Shown piece after piece: positions 26,925-38,534 of a DNA stretch of 64,000 nucleotides. This DNA is from Sorex araneus (taxonomy: Eukaryota > Chordata > Mammalia > Eulipotyphla > Soricidae): NCBI RefSeq assembly GCF_027595985.1, contig NC_073304.1, positions 219,736,000 to 219,799,999 of the forward strand, given 5' to 3'. The notes beneath the pieces are model-generated. The model ran no database searches. It was given only the letters and a program-made list of their open reading frames with translations, and was not told the DNA's origin. Numbering within the stretch: position 1 is the stretch's first letter; each line of letters starts with the position of its first letter. Position numbers and translations under genes: made by a program.

Positions 26925-27375
26925 CCAAAGAGGTAGTACAGTGGGTTCAATCCCCAGCATCCCACATGGTGCTCGAGCCCTCCAGGAGTAATTCCTGAGT
27001 GCAAGCCAGGAGTAAGCAGTGAGCACCGCTGGGTATGGCCCAAAAAGCAAAAAATTAACAGCAATGCAGCCCCGAGCAAAGGTGCCGTGATTGTAACTTA
27101 GGGTGGGCTTGTGTTATTTCAAGGTTTTCCATTCTTGGTGGGAGATTTCAGGAAAGTAGGAAATGTGTAGGGACCATAATTTGTTTTGTCTTGGGGCCGG
27201 AGTAGTAGCACAGTGAGTAGGGCGTTTGCCTTGCATGTGGCCAACCTAGGTTCGATCCTCAGCATCCCATATGGTCCCCTGAGCACCACCAGGAGAAATT
27301 CCTGAGTGCATGAGCCAGGAGTAACCCCTGAGCATCACCAGGTGTGATCCAAAGAGAAAACAAACAAAAAAAAAG
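26925..27375 (+). mobile_element. Two SINEs, form A
   Basis: 26925-27055 lacks the middle of the head (about 30 bases deleted). 27193-27372 is complete with A tail. Unique sequence surrounds them. Confidence 0.8.
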
Positions 27376-27439
27376 GGCAAAGCATGTCTCCCAACTGTGG
27401 TGAATTGTCAGAACCCCTTTTGGGCCCTTCTATGCCCAG

Positions 27440-27640
27440 AGATGAAGATGATAATAGCTACAGCTAATATTTATTTGGACTGTGTGCTAAGTACTTTACT
27501 TTTTTTTAAGTTCTCGTGACAAAGTGCTAGATATTCATAATCCCATTTTATAAGTGAGGAAATTGAAGCCAAGACTGGCCCATTTACCAAGTGACTCAGC
27601 TACTAAGTGGCAAAGCTGGAAACAAACTCTGGCTGGGACA
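27440..27640 (-). mobile_element. MIR, reverse orientation
   Basis: 'taatagctacagctaatatttatt', 'gtgctaagtactttac', 'cccattttataagtgagga' and 'cagctactaagtggcaaagc' line up in order with the reverse MIR consensus. Confidence 0.75.
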
Positions 27641-27929
27641 CGAGTGTTCCCAGCGCCCCTAGGGGTCTGGGGTAGGATCATCCTATTTCTGAGGCCCTTA
27701 GTGTCACTGCATGGGCGCATGGGTGGCAGAGAAAATGGGAACTTTAAACAACTATGCAGGCTAGGGTGGTATAATCCTGGGGGCTGTGGCAGGACGGGGC
27801 ATGGGGCAAACCAAGGCCTGTGGGTGAAGCAGGCCGGGTGATGGTTTGTACAGGCAGCTCGCTGCAACGGAGAGACAAGCCCCAGCAGAGTTCCGGCGGG
27901 TGGGGGAGCAGTGGTGCCACAGGGAAGGT

Positions 27930-28045
27930 GCATTCCTTGCTCCTATCCAAGCTGGGTTCTACCTCCAGCACCCCACACGTCCCCCAGAGCCCGGCCAGGA
28001 GTGATTCCCCCTGAGCACAAAGGCAGGAGTAAGCCCTGAGCAACA
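27930..28045 (+). mobile_element. 3' half of an old SINE
   Basis: 'ctccagcaccccacacg' followed by 'gccaggagtgattcc' and 'ggagtaagccctgagc'. Confidence 0.55.
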
Positions 28046-28049
28046 GGAC

Positions 28050-29110
28050 CTAGTTCTCTTTAGCAGAGCTCAGCAAGTATTCAGAGAGGGCCACGGGCAG
28101 GCCCAGATCCTAACGAACATGGGGTTTTGCTTGGCCCAGAACCGCTGGGCACAGAACAGGCCGCAGGAGAGGTGGCAGAAAGGCCACAAGTCGGTGTCCA
28201 GGGCAGCCAAAGCACCAGCCGGCCACTTGTCTCTCTCCTGGGCTGCCAGAGTCTGAAGGAGGCGAAAGAGAGCCAGACTGGTGGGTGTTAACCGGCTGAC
28301 TGTCGCCAGCAGGAGAGAGGGAGGCGGACTTCAGGGAAAACCAGTGTGCGCTGGTCTCTACTCCCCTGCCACGGGCTGCTCCTCTCCTCCCCTCCCCCTC
28401 TCCCTGAGGACAAAACTTTCAGCCCTTTCCTCACTGGGGCGGCTGCACCAGAGGCGGGTGCAGAGCAGCTGCAGCCAGAGGGACCAGCGGGCCCACAGCC
28501 AGGGCACAAGCCATGCCCAGGCCTCTCGAGGACCCAGGGTGGGGCTCCCAGGTAGACCTTCCCCCCCCACCCCCCCACACCCACCCTCCAGGAAGGCCCC
28601 AGTAAAAGTCTAAAGTGACTAGCCCAAAGTCACCAACCCAGAGGGGTGAAATCCTGGGCGGGTGGGGAGGGGTGGGGAGGGGAGGTGAGGGCAGGGAGCC
28701 GGAGGGAGGGCTGGGTTGCCGGGCCATCTCCCTCTTTCTGCCTGCTGAAATTATTAGCCTGGAGAAACACCTCGAAGCCTGCTTGGAGCCAGGCCCCTCC
28801 TCCCGGCTATTTCCAGAACACCCATCCCCCTCGCCAGCTCGCCCCTCCCTGTGCAGGGCCCGCCGCAGAGCCTGAAGTGTGTCAACTAGAGGGCAGTGGG
28901 GAGGCAGGTGGCGGCGCGCAGGCCCGGGAGCCAGGGCAGCAGGTGGTGCTGGTGCTGTGGAATCCCGGAGGCCCCGAGCCTCAAGCCGCCGTCGGAGGCG
29001 GCGGGGGAAAGCATGAAAGCCCAGGCCGGCACAGGAACCCTCCTGACGAACCGTGTCCAGGCAGTGCTCCCCAGACCCTCAGCACCAGGTGAGCCCGGAA
29101 CCCTCAGACC
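28050..29110. promoter_or_regulatory. GC-rich, repeat-poor island (candidate regulatory DNA)
   Basis: About 1 kb without recognised repeats between repeat-dense flanks. It is GC-rich with CpGs at 28850-29010 and contains a CTCF-like motif. Several frames stay open because of composition; none looks like a known protein. Confidence 0.4.
28883..28898 (+). promoter_or_regulatory. Candidate CTCF site
   Basis: CAACTAGAGGGCAGTG differs at one position from the common CTCF core CCACTAGAGGGCAGTG. It lies between the two gamma-tubulin genes. Confidence 0.45.
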
Positions 29111-29329
29111 TATCTGAGATAAGATGTGGCAGGAAGCACAGAACCCAAAATAGTTGTCAAGGTGTCAAATGTCAAGGTGTAGGTGTCAAGGAATCTGGAA
29201 CTGCAATAGGGACTAAGGTGAGGCACAGAGTTGGGGGCTGCCGGGGCTGGAGGGGTCGTGGGTTAAGGGGGTTAAGCCTGGTCATGGCTCATGGCTCTTC
29301 ACGAGTTCCAACTTTGTTCTGAAACGGAC

Positions 29330-29368
29330 ACACATACACATACATACACACACACACACACACACTGA

Positions 29369-29412
<44 letters not shown>
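29330..29412. repeat. (CA)n and (GT)n arranged as an inverted repeat
   Basis: CA-rich run to 29366, spacer 'gat', then (GT)n to 29412. The 21-bp arms at 29346-29366 and 29370-29390 are perfectly complementary. Confidence 0.85.
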
Positions 29413-29413
<1 letters not shown>

Positions 29414-29447
29414 AGCCCCTCACAGAAACATTTTTAGTTGGCATGCT

Positions 29448-29740
29448 GGGACCGGAGAGATCATACAGGGCTAAGGCAATTTGCCTTGCTTGTGGCCGAA
29501 CCCAGTTCAATCCCGGGAACCATAGAGCACAACTACACCACACCCCACGGCAAAAAAGAAAGAAAGAAGAAGAAGAAAGAAAAAGGAAAAAAAAATAGGG
29601 TAGGAGCACTAGTACAGCTGTGACCTGGATTTAATCCCTGGCATCCTATATTGTCCCCTGAATACTGCCAGGAGTAGTCCTTGAATGGCAGAGCCAGGAG
29701 TACCACCGGAGCACCGCTAGCTGTGACCCAAAAACCAAAA
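29448..29740 (+). mobile_element. Two SINE fragments with GAA/AAG tail
   Basis: A head fragment (29448-29540), a purine-rich tail (29552-29595), then a 5'-damaged copy (29600-29740). Confidence 0.6.
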
Positions 29741-29897
29741 GAGAATACAAAAAACAAAAAACCCTGACAATCTGATTTATGAATCCATCACTTAGAGATT
29801 TTGTTTTGTTTTTAGTTTGGGGGCCGTCATACTCCATGGTGCTCAGAGCTTACTCCTGGTGATACCCAAACAAGAAAAAAGAAAAACAAAATATATT

Positions 29898-30049
29898 TTT
29901 TTTTTTGCTTTTTGGGTCACACCTGGCAATGCACAGGGGTTACTCCTGGCTCTGCACTCAGGAATCACCCCTGGCAGTGCTCAGAGGACCGTATGGGATG
30001 CTGGGAATCAAACCCGGGTCGGCTGCATGCAAGGCAATTGCTCCAGCCC
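29898..30049 (-). mobile_element. SINE, form A, with internal deletion
   Basis: Reverse copy missing about 25 bases of the head between 'gcaaggca' and 'attgctccagcccc'. Confidence 0.85.
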
Positions 30050-30109
30050 CACAAAAGATATCTTTAATGGATACATTTCTCTCACTCTAAAGCAAAATCA
30101 ATATATATT

Positions 30110-30342
30110 AAAGGGCGTTTGCCTTGCATGCGGCTGACCCGGGTTCGATTCCTCCGTCCCTCTCGGAGAGCCCGGCAAGCTACAGAGAGTATCTTGCCCA
30201 CACGGTAGAGCCTGGTAAGCTACCTGTGGCATATTCGATATGCCAAAAGCAGTAACAATAAGCTTCACAATGGAGACGTTACTGGTGTCCATTCGAGCAA
30301 ATTGATGAACAACGGAATGACAGTGCTATAGTGCTACTGATT
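30110..30342 (+). mobile_element. SINE, form B
   Basis: Begins inside the head ('gggcgtttgccttgc'), has B box 'gggttcgattcc', then the form-B body 'ctctcggagagcccggcaag' and the 'gttactggtgtcc' end. Confidence 0.88.
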
Positions 30343-30448
30343 TTATAATGTGTTTTACCCTAAAGCTTCAGTGGTCTCATAAGTCCCCAAAGCCTATAGC
30401 ACTTGGAACAAATAAGATTTAATATCCACTGGGTATTTGGGGACAAAA

Positions 30449-30860
30449 TGTTTCAACTGCCTTTTTTTTTTTTTTTTTTCTTTTTGGGTCACACCCAGCG
30501 ATGCTCAGGGGTTACTCCTGGCTTTGCACTCAGGAATTACTCCTGGCGGTGCTTGGGGGACCATATGGGATGCTGGGGATCGAACCCGGGTCGGCCGCGT
30601 GCAAGGCAAACGCCCTACCCGCTGTGCTATCGCTCCGGCCCCTCAACTGCCTTTTAAAAAAAATAACAATAATACTTTTTTTGTTTGGGGGCCACACCCA
30701 GCAGTGGTCAGGGGTTACTCCTGGCTCTATACTCAGGAATCACTCCTGACGATGCACAGGATGCATTATGGGATGCTGGGGTTTGAACCTGAGTTGGCTG
30801 CATGCAAGGCAAGCACACAACCTACTTTACTATCTCTCCGGCCCCTCAACTGCTTTTGAG
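30449..30860 (-). mobile_element. Two SINEs inserted serially at one target
   Basis: 30462-30642 (consensus-like) and 30676-30845 (older). The target 'tcaactgcctttt' occurs before the first (about 30450), between them (about 30644) and after the second (about 30847, one base shorter). Confidence 0.88.
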
Positions 30861-31074
30861 AGTCCTTCCCTGGACATCACGTGACACTATGTCCCTAACC
30901 TGGAAGATGCTTCCTCCCGGGCATTTCTGCACCCACACCAGGCTTTGTTCCTGCATTTCCCGTCTTCCTCTGGGACCTTTTCTCCCAACCCTCTTCTTTC
31001 ATCCAGGCAGCCGCTTCTTCATTCATGCTCCAGATCACTGAAGTGCCACTTCCAGTGAAGATGTCTGGCTTTGA

Positions 31075-31200
31075 GCCAGGGAGAATAACTCAAAGGACTA
31101 AGGCACATAGCCGACATGAACCAGACTCTAAGTTCCATCCCTGACACTGCATGTGCTCATCCTCACTCCAGCACCACCGGGTGTGGCTTTGGTGAGCCCC
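31075..31200 (+). mobile_element. Possible degenerate SINE
   Basis: 'gagccagggagaataactc' and 'accaccgggtgtggctttgg' recall head and tail. 30860-31440 is otherwise unique. Confidence 0.35.
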
Positions 31201-31436
31201 CCACTCAACTAGAGCCCATGCAACTGATCAGAGTATGGAGGCAGTGTCCCCAGAACATTGTTTGGGAGTATTCCCCACCACCACCACAGAAAGACTTGTC
31301 CCTCCCCATTTATATCTCACTAACATCCTATTCTTTCTCTGCCCTGTTACATTTTGGGTTTTGTTTTTCCTCCCTGCAGGCAGGACCTGGTCTGCTTATG
31401 GACCCATCTCTAGCATTCAACACTTGTCAAGCACTT

Positions 31437-31660
31437 TAAAAATGTCTCCCTGGGGCTGGAGCGATAGCACAGTGGGTAGGGCATTTGCCTAGCGTGCAGC
31501 CGACCCGGGTTCAATTCCCAGCATCCCATATGGTCCCCCGGGCACTGCCAGGAGTAATTCCTGAGTGCAGAGCCAGGAGTAACCCCTGTGCATCACCCGG
31601 TGTGACCCAAAAAGCAAAAATTTAAAAAAATTAAATTAAATAAATAAAAATGTCTCCCAG
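31437..31660 (+). mobile_element. SINE, form A, with duplication
   Basis: Element 31453-31635. 'aaaaatgtctccc' occurs immediately before it and again after its A-rich tail. Confidence 0.92.
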
Positions 31661-31869
31661 ATGGATGTGAAGGCAGGAACAAACATGCAGATGGTCTGGG
31701 ATGCCAGTGCTCTGCTCCAGATGACACTGCACGTCCCCACAGGGAGCCTATCCAGTCTGGACTCAGAGTCACTCACTCTGACTGTAAGCAGAAAACAAGC
31801 CTGTTTGGATGTGTGGACTCCCAGACCTACACAAGATTCCCAGGAGGAAAGAAAGAGCAACTGGGGACT

Positions 31870-32257
31870 TAAAAGTAAAAGCAGAGGGGCTGGAGCAATA
31901 GCACAGCAGGTAGGGCATTTGCCTTGCACATGGCCACCCCGGGTTCGATTCCCAGCATCCATATGGTCCCCCAAACACCACCAGGAGTAATTCTTGAGTG
32001 CATGAGCCAGGAGTAACCCCTGTGCATCACCGGGTGTGAACCCCCACACCAAAAAAAAAAAAAAAGAGTAAAAGCAGAGGCCAGAGTACAACAGGTAGGG
32101 CGTTTGCCTTGCGCTCAGCCGACCCGGGTTTAATTCCCGGTATCCCATATGGTCCCCCAAGCACCACCAAGAGTAATTCCTGAGTGCAGAGCCAGTAATA
32201 ACCCCTCAGCATCGCTCTGTGTGACCCCAAAAAAGCAATATATATAGTAAAAGCAGC
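31870..32257 (+). mobile_element. Two SINEs inserted serially at one target
   Basis: 31886-32066 and 32079-32245. The target 'agtaaaagcag' appears three times: before, between and after the pair. Confidence 0.9.
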
Positions 32258-32398
32258 TGGGATCAGGGTCAGCACCCTGGTAGAGACAACATGCAGGCCA
32301 CTTAGTTTAGGGTGCACAGAGGTTTCCACGAGACTGGGCAGCAGAGGCTGGTGTTCATGGGGCTGAGAAGATTGACTGCCATTCAGGATATGCCTCTT

Positions 32399-32768
32399 AA
32401 GAAAAGAGCAGTAGGGGCTGGAGTGATAGCACAGTGGGTAGGGCGTTTGCCTTGCTCGCGGCCAGCCCGGGTTCGATTCTCAGCATCCCATATGGTCCCC
32501 TGAGCACTGCCAGGGGTAATTCCTGAGTGCAGAGCCAGGAGTAACCCCTGTGCATCGCCGGGTGGGACCCAAAAAGAAAAATAAAACAAAAAGAAAAGAG
32601 CAGTAGAGGCCACAAAGATAGTACAGTGGGTAGGGCACATCTCTGCATGTGGCCAACCCAGGTCCAATCCCCAGCACCCCAAAGGGTCTCCTGAGTCCTC
32701 CAGGAGTGATCCCTGAGCACAGAGCCAGGAGGAAGCACTGAGCACCATGAGGTGTGACCCAAACCCCT
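32399..32768 (+). mobile_element. Young SINE beside an old SINE
   Basis: 32412-32590 is flanked by 'aagaaaagagcagta' on both sides. 32606-32768 is a diverged copy starting at the second duplication. Confidence 0.88.
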
Positions 32769-33072
32769 CTCCCTCAAAAAAATTAGTCAAGATTCAATCA
32801 AGATTCTGCTTTGTAACTATTTCTATCAAAAATCATTTTAGATGCTTTAAGTCGTGAGATGTAGAGATAAAACTGGTTATTGGAAAAACTGACTTCCTGA
32901 GGTGGGAAACCTTTCCCCTCCCCCCCTTGATAATCAAATAATGCAGATAGCAGAACAATGAGAGATTTCTTGTTTTCCTAGAAAGCTACAACCTTCCCAC
33001 CTTCCCAGGATACCCACATCCCCACATCCCCCCACCCCCCTGTCTTCCCATCATTTGGTGGGCTGGGGCAGA

Positions 33073-33073
33073 G

Positions 33074-33116
<43 letters not shown>
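33073..33116. repeat. (GT)n microsatellite
   Basis: About 22 GT units. 32770-33070 is unique with nothing recognised. Confidence 0.92.
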
Positions 33117-33117
<1 letters not shown>

Positions 33118-33165
33118 ATGATATCCACTGCAAGTCCTTGTAGCTGTTCAGTAAACATTTGATGT

Positions 33166-33325
33166 TAGGGGCCAGAGAGATAGTACAATGGGTAAGGCAC
33201 TTGCCAAGTACACAGCTGACCCAGGTTCAATCCCCAGCATCCCATACAGTCCCCTGAGTACCACTAGGACTAATTCCTGAGTGCAGAACCAGGAGTAACC
33301 CCTGAGAATTTGTGGCCCCCAAACA
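33166..33325 (+). mobile_element. SINE, form A, diverged
   Basis: Complete head and body. The tail is 'ccccaaacaaaac'. Confidence 0.8.
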
Positions 33326-33607
33326 AAACAAAACAAAAGCATTTGAACATATGAAACAAGAATGTCAAGGTCATAGCTTATACTCTCTGCCTTCTCTTTA
33401 GCCAGAGATACAATAATGCTTGCCACCCCTCAGTCTGATAAAAGCTTTCTCAGAAAATGTCTGTGCTCACCACATTGACTTACAGGTCAGGAATATTGTT
33501 ACTTTATTCCTAGGCAGCTCTCAAAACAAGAGGGCAGGAGAGTGGAGATATTTCGGCAACTAGAAATAAAGTTTTCCCAATTTCTTTTATGCGTGACCTA
33601 AGAAAAG

Positions 33608-33735
33608 ATACCTAGAGAGATAGTACAGCAGGTAAGAGGCTTGTCTTGCATGCAGCTGGCCTGGGTTTGATTGCCAACACTAGCCAGATGGTCCCCTGAG
33701 CCCACCAGGGGTGGGTGACCCTGAGCACAGCCAGT
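33608..33735 (+). mobile_element. Old SINE at the edge of a large purine repeat
   Basis: Diverged copy whose 3' end runs into GA-rich sequence and then the tetranucleotide arrays. Confidence 0.65.
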
Positions 33736-33831
33736 TGAGAGAGAAGAGGGAGAAGGAGAGTGAGAGTGAGAGGAAGAGAGAGAGAGGGAGGGAGAGAAGG
33801 CCAGTGAGAGAAGGGCAGTGTTTTGCGTGAG

Positions 33832-34407
33832 TTGGAAGGAAGGGAGGGAGGGAGGGAGGGAGGGAGGGAGGGAGGGAGGGAGGGAGGAAGGAAGGAAGGA
33901 AGGAAGGAAGGAAGGAAGGAAGGAAGGAAGGAAGGAAGGAAGGAAGGAAGGAAGGAAGGAAGAGAAGGAAAAAAGGGAAAGAAGGACGGAAGGGAAAGAA
34001 GGAAGGAAGGGAAGAAAGGAACGAAGGAAGGGAGGGAGGGAGGAAGGAAGGAAGGAAGGAAGGAAGGAAGGAAGGAAGGAAGGAAGGAAGGAAGGAAGGA
34101 AGGAAGGAAGGAAGGAAGGAAAAAAGGAAAAAAGGAAGGAAGGAAGAGAAGGAAAAAAGGGAAAGAAGGAAGGAAGGGAAGAAAGGAACGAAGGAAGGGA
34201 GGGAGGGAGGGAGGAATGAAGGAAGGAAAGAAGGAAGGAAGAGAGGAAGGATGGAAGGAAGAAAGGGAGGAGGAAGGGAGGAAAGGAGGGGAAGGAGGAA
34301 GGGAGGGAAAGAATGAAAAAGAAAGAAATAAAGAAATGAGGGAGGGAAGGAAGGAAGAGAAAAGTGAGAAATAAAGAGAAAAAGAAAGACAAGGAAAGAA
34401 AGAAGGA

Positions 34408-34486
<79 letters not shown>

Positions 34487-34583
34487 GAAGGAAGGAAGGA
34501 AGGAAGGAAGGAAGGAAGGAAGAAGAGAGAGCTAAAGAAAAGTGAGGGGGAAAGGAAGGAAGACAGAAAGAAAGAGAGAGAAA

Positions 34584-34679
<96 letters not shown>

Positions 34680-34892
34680 AAGAGAGGGGCTGGCACGATA
34701 GCGCATCGGGTAGGGCGTTTGCCTTGCACGCAGCCAACCCATGTTCAAATCCCAGCATCCCATATGGTCCCCTGAGCACTGCCAGGAGTAATTCCTGAGT
34801 GCAGAGCCAGGAGTAACCCCTGTGCATCGCCAGGTGTGACCCAAAAAGCAAAAAAAAAAAAGAAAGAAAGAAAGACAAAGAGAGAAAGAAAA

Positions 34893-34989
<97 letters not shown>

Positions 34990-35336
34990 GAGGAGAGGAG
35001 AGAGAAAAAGAAAGTGAGCTAAAGAAAGAAAGAAGTGAGTGGGAAAGGAAGGAAGGAAGGAAGGAAGGAAGGAAGGAAGGAAGGAAGGAAGGAAGGAAGG
35101 AAGGAAGGAAGGAAGGAGGGAGGGAGGGGGAGGGAGGGAGAGAGGAAGGGAGGAAGGAAGGAAGATGAAAGAAAGAAAAGAAAGAGGAAGGAAGGAAGGA
35201 AGGAAGGAAGGAAGGAAGGAGGGAGGGAGGGAGGGAGGGAGGGAGGGAGGAAGGAAGGAAGGAAGGAAGGAAGGAAGGAAGGAAGGAAGGAAGGAAGGAA
35301 GGAAGGAAGGAAGGAAGGAAGGAAGAGAAAGAAAGC
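33832..35336. repeat. 1.5 kb polypurine tetranucleotide array, (GGGA)/(GGAA)/(GAAA), split by a SINE
   Basis: Blocks run GGGA, GGAA, impure GGAA/GAAA and GAAA, then a SINE (34686-34850), GAAA, GGAA, GGGA and GGAA. Almost every base on the plus strand is purine. Its minus-strand frames give long Leu/Pro/Phe/Ser-repeat reading frames that are not genes. Confidence 0.95.
34686..34860 (+). mobile_element. SINE, form A, inside the GAAA array
   Basis: Near-consensus copy whose A tail merges with the following GAAA repeats. Confidence 0.92.
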
Positions 35337-35782
35337 AAGCCAAGATTGCACTATTGAATAGTTTGTGGTATCAGGCACCAAATGACTGGAGGTCATTGGA
35401 TTTCTGATATTTGATGCTTTGGACAATTTCCCAGTGGCTACATTATACAAGGTGCCATTAGGGCCTGAATGGAAATAAACTAGTTCTACCCTACAAGAGC
35501 CAGTAATAGCCAGGAATCACAAGGGCTTCCGTAGACATCAGCAGCCCCGTAGAGCACGTGGAGCACAGTGGAAAGCGTGTAGATGAGGGGTTCCCCACAC
35601 TCTGGGTAGGAAAATGCGCCGTCAGTCCCACACAGGGAGAATTAAGCGGCCAGATAAATGTGTTTCTCCAATGCATCTGTGCGATAGTTGGCCTTGCTCA
35701 AGGGCCTCAGACATGGTGAGGAGATGGCCAGTAGGCAGTGAGGAGGAGAAAGCCCCCAAACTATAGCCCCCGATATTTTTGC

Positions 35783-35953
35783 TCATTTGTTTTTGGGGGA
35801 CCACACCTGGTGATGCTCAGGGGCTACTCCTGGCTCTGCACTCAGGAGTCACTCCCGGTGGTGCTCAGGGGACCGTATGGGATGCCGGGGAATCAACCAG
35901 GCTCTGCCACATGCAAGGAAAACAATCTCCCCACTGTACTATCACTCTGGCCC
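35783..35953 (-). mobile_element. SINE, form A
   Basis: Reverse copy, mildly diverged. The preceding 35340-35780 is unique sequence with no gene seen. Confidence 0.85.
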
Positions 35954-36119
35954 CACGGGCCCAATCTTGCGCAAAAAGCAATCTACCTTCCTTTTCCTCA
36001 GTCCTGCCTGAGAATTCCTACACCCTCTCTGTTCCACCTTTCCTAGAAATCCGGAATCTAGAGAGAGTTCAAACTTTTATCCACTTAGAGTCCAAGCTGA
36101 GTGTCCGTCAGCCTGAGCT

Positions 36120-36326
36120 CAAGAATGGCAATGGGGGGCTGGAGTGATAGCATAGCGGGTAGGGCATTTGCCTTGCACGCGGCCGACCCGGGTTCAAATC
36201 CCAGCATCCCATATGGTCCCCTGAGCACCGCCAGGGGTGATTCCTGAGTGCAGAGCCAGGAGTAACCCCTGTGCATCGCCAGGTGTGACCCAAAAACCAA
36301 AAAAAAAAAAAAAAAGAATGGCAACG
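36120..36326 (+). mobile_element. SINE, form A, with duplication
   Basis: 36133-36315, flanked by 'aagaatggcaa' on both sides. Unique sequence follows to 36970. Confidence 0.92.
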
Positions 36327-36972
36327 GATCCCCATGGGTCCTGGATCCACTGTGATGGGTGGAAAAGATACCCAGTCTCCTGAAAACGATGGAGCAGGAA
36401 AAAAGCAGGAGGGGCTTTAGGTCAAGGGGCTAACGAGGGCCAGACTAATCTCTCAGCAAACAGGACCTGAGTCAGGCAGTGCAGCTACAGACGGCCCCAT
36501 CCAGGGTCAGGGGACAGTCTTACCCGAAGGCTCCGTGGCCCTGGAAATCCTTTCATGGGTTATACGTGGAACCATCTGGCGAGTCCATCATGTGGTCCCG
36601 TTGGCTCAGGTCAGGGATTTCCCCTGGAGACCTCCCAGCCAACGGGCTCCCACACATGCAGCCTCCATCTTTCCACATGCACACGGGGTCCTCCCGCACT
36701 CCCTCCAGCCCTTCTGGGTGTACCTGCCTTCGGGTAACTACTGAGACGTGGAAGCTGCTCATCCTGAGCCATCAGAGCGACCCCAAGCTGTGCACCTCAC
36801 TTCTGTCCTAGGAACCGATCAGTGAATGCACAGGAGAGGGGGGACACTGCCCAGTATGTGGCTGCAATCCTATTTCGACTCCTGGCACTTCTAGAAGTGG
36901 CCCCAGAATGTAGACCCAGGTGTGGTCCCTGAGCTCTGTGAGATGGAGCCCCCAAACCAACGTTTATTTGAG

Positions 36973-37312
36973 GGGCTGGAGCAATGGTACAGTGGGTAGG
37001 GCGTTTGCCTTGCACGCAGCCGACCCGGGTTCTATTTCCAACATCCCAGATGGTCCCCTGAGCACCGCTAGGGGTAATTCCTGAGTGCAAAGCCAGGAGT
37101 AACCCCTGAGCATCGCCAGGTGTGACCCCAAAAAGAAAAAAAAATGGTCACAAAGTTTACTTGGGAGGTTCACACCCAATAGTGCTCAGAACTTACTCTT
37201 GGCTCTGTGATTACTCCTGGTGGTGCTCAGGAGACCATTATGTGGTGCCAGGAATCGAACCCAGGTCAGTTGTATGCAAGGTAAGCACTAACCACTGTAC
37301 TATCTCTCTGGC
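36973..37312. mobile_element. SINE (+) followed by old SINE (-)
   Basis: 36973-37143 forward, near consensus; 37160-37312 reverse, diverged, ending 'tatctctctggccc'. Confidence 0.82.
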
Positions 37313-37742
37313 CCTCAACTGTAGCCTTTCACTATGTGTAGGATAACATAGCCTCAGGTAGTTTAGGTTTATTGGGTTACTCCCTTCACGGTGCTCCCAT
37401 TCCTCTTTGTTTATTTGTAGCTTCTTAGTGTTCTGTTGACTTGCAAATACTGTTTTTCTCTTCTCCTTGAGTCTTTTGCATAGTTTATTCAGAGCAATGT
37501 CCTTTTTGTATGGACACAGGAAGACTTAGCAAATGCTATGCTTTTATAACCTGGGAGTCATTTGACTCTACATGATATTTTCCTCCTGGGCATCTGTTCT
37601 CTCAACCTAAGCCTCAGCTGCCCTTACTTCCTATCATCCCCAAAAGCAGAGTCCCTACGAGGGACAGGACAGACCCAGGGCAAGCGGTGAGTTGTGTGCT
37701 ACCCTGGCATCAAGATGGGCCTGGCCAAAGTGCCTAATGCTT

Positions 37743-38366
37743 AACTATAAGTTAAGAGCCTGATCATGGACAAATGTTGTCATGATCCAAACAGTGATAA
37801 CTAGGTTTGGACCCTGCTAGGGTGAGGAGTGATTAATCTGGCCTGAGTGCTGTGGTCTGAGTCTGTGGCAAGATGTTGCCAGGAGAGCTGCCTTGCAAGC
37901 CTCAATGTATCTCTTGCTATGTCCATGCAAAAATAACTAGTATTAAGATGTTAATAAGTGTTTGTACTAAGGAAAGGAAAAAACCTTCAGAGTCAGGAAG
38001 GGCTCTGGAATGCCCTGCCCTCTGGAAGGGCTTTCTTATGTTGATTTTGCTACCTGGCTGGGTGTAGCCTAGAGGGCAAGGTGGGAGAGACAAGTAGGAG
38101 GAGAGACAAGAGAGGCTGGAGTAGATGAGAGAGAGGACTGAGCTGGGAGTGCGGGAGATGAGAAAGATGGAAGATTGAATAAACGGTAACTAATCAGCAA
38201 CCAGCTTGGTCCTCGTTCTTCCTTTGCCTGTTCTTGGCCAATGGCTGTCCCGATCCAGCCCATACACAGCGGTTCCAGAGCACCGAACTCGGACGGTGAG
38301 ACACAGCCGCCCGGAGAGCCCACGAGTGCACACGCCCCTTGGCGTGCTTTAGTTTTTTACAACTAT
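37743..38366 (+). mobile_element. Candidate solo LTR of an endogenous retrovirus
   Basis: About 612 bp bounded by 'aactat' at 37743-37748 and 38361-38366, fitting a short integration duplication. It has a purine-rich part, then AATAAA at 38178-38183 and about 180 bp of CpG-containing sequence, as in the R-U5 end of an LTR. The 3' end reads ...CA, but the expected 5' TG is not clear. No gag, pol or env is seen beside it. Family unknown. Confidence 0.5.
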
Positions 38367-38387
38367 GTACTTTCATTGCAATTGTGT

Positions 38388-38461
38388 GGTGCTGGGGATT
38401 GAACCCAGGGCCTCACAGAGCCGAGGCAAGTTCTCTAACATCGAGCTATAGCCCCGGCCCT
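38388..38461 (-). mobile_element. ID-type (tRNA-Ala-like) SINE fragment
   Basis: 'gtgctggggattgaaccc' and 'gagctatagccccggccc' match the reverse of a tRNA-Ala-like SINE, distinct from the main family. Confidence 0.55.
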
Positions 38462-38534
38462 GTACCTTTGGGTAATGCAATGTGAAGCAGTGTAATGAAC
38501 ATTACACGTCACACCTGCCTCTCAGTTACTCTTA

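Noticed and set aside
28281-29092. Open frames of about 110-148 residues in the GC-rich island
   Set aside because: No recognisable motif or splice structure; composition alone explains them.
33598-35343. Minus-strand 581-residue open frame and several other frames rich in Leu, Pro, Phe and Ser
   Set aside because: Translation of the GGAA/GAAA array and an embedded SINE; no splice sites, domain or start context.
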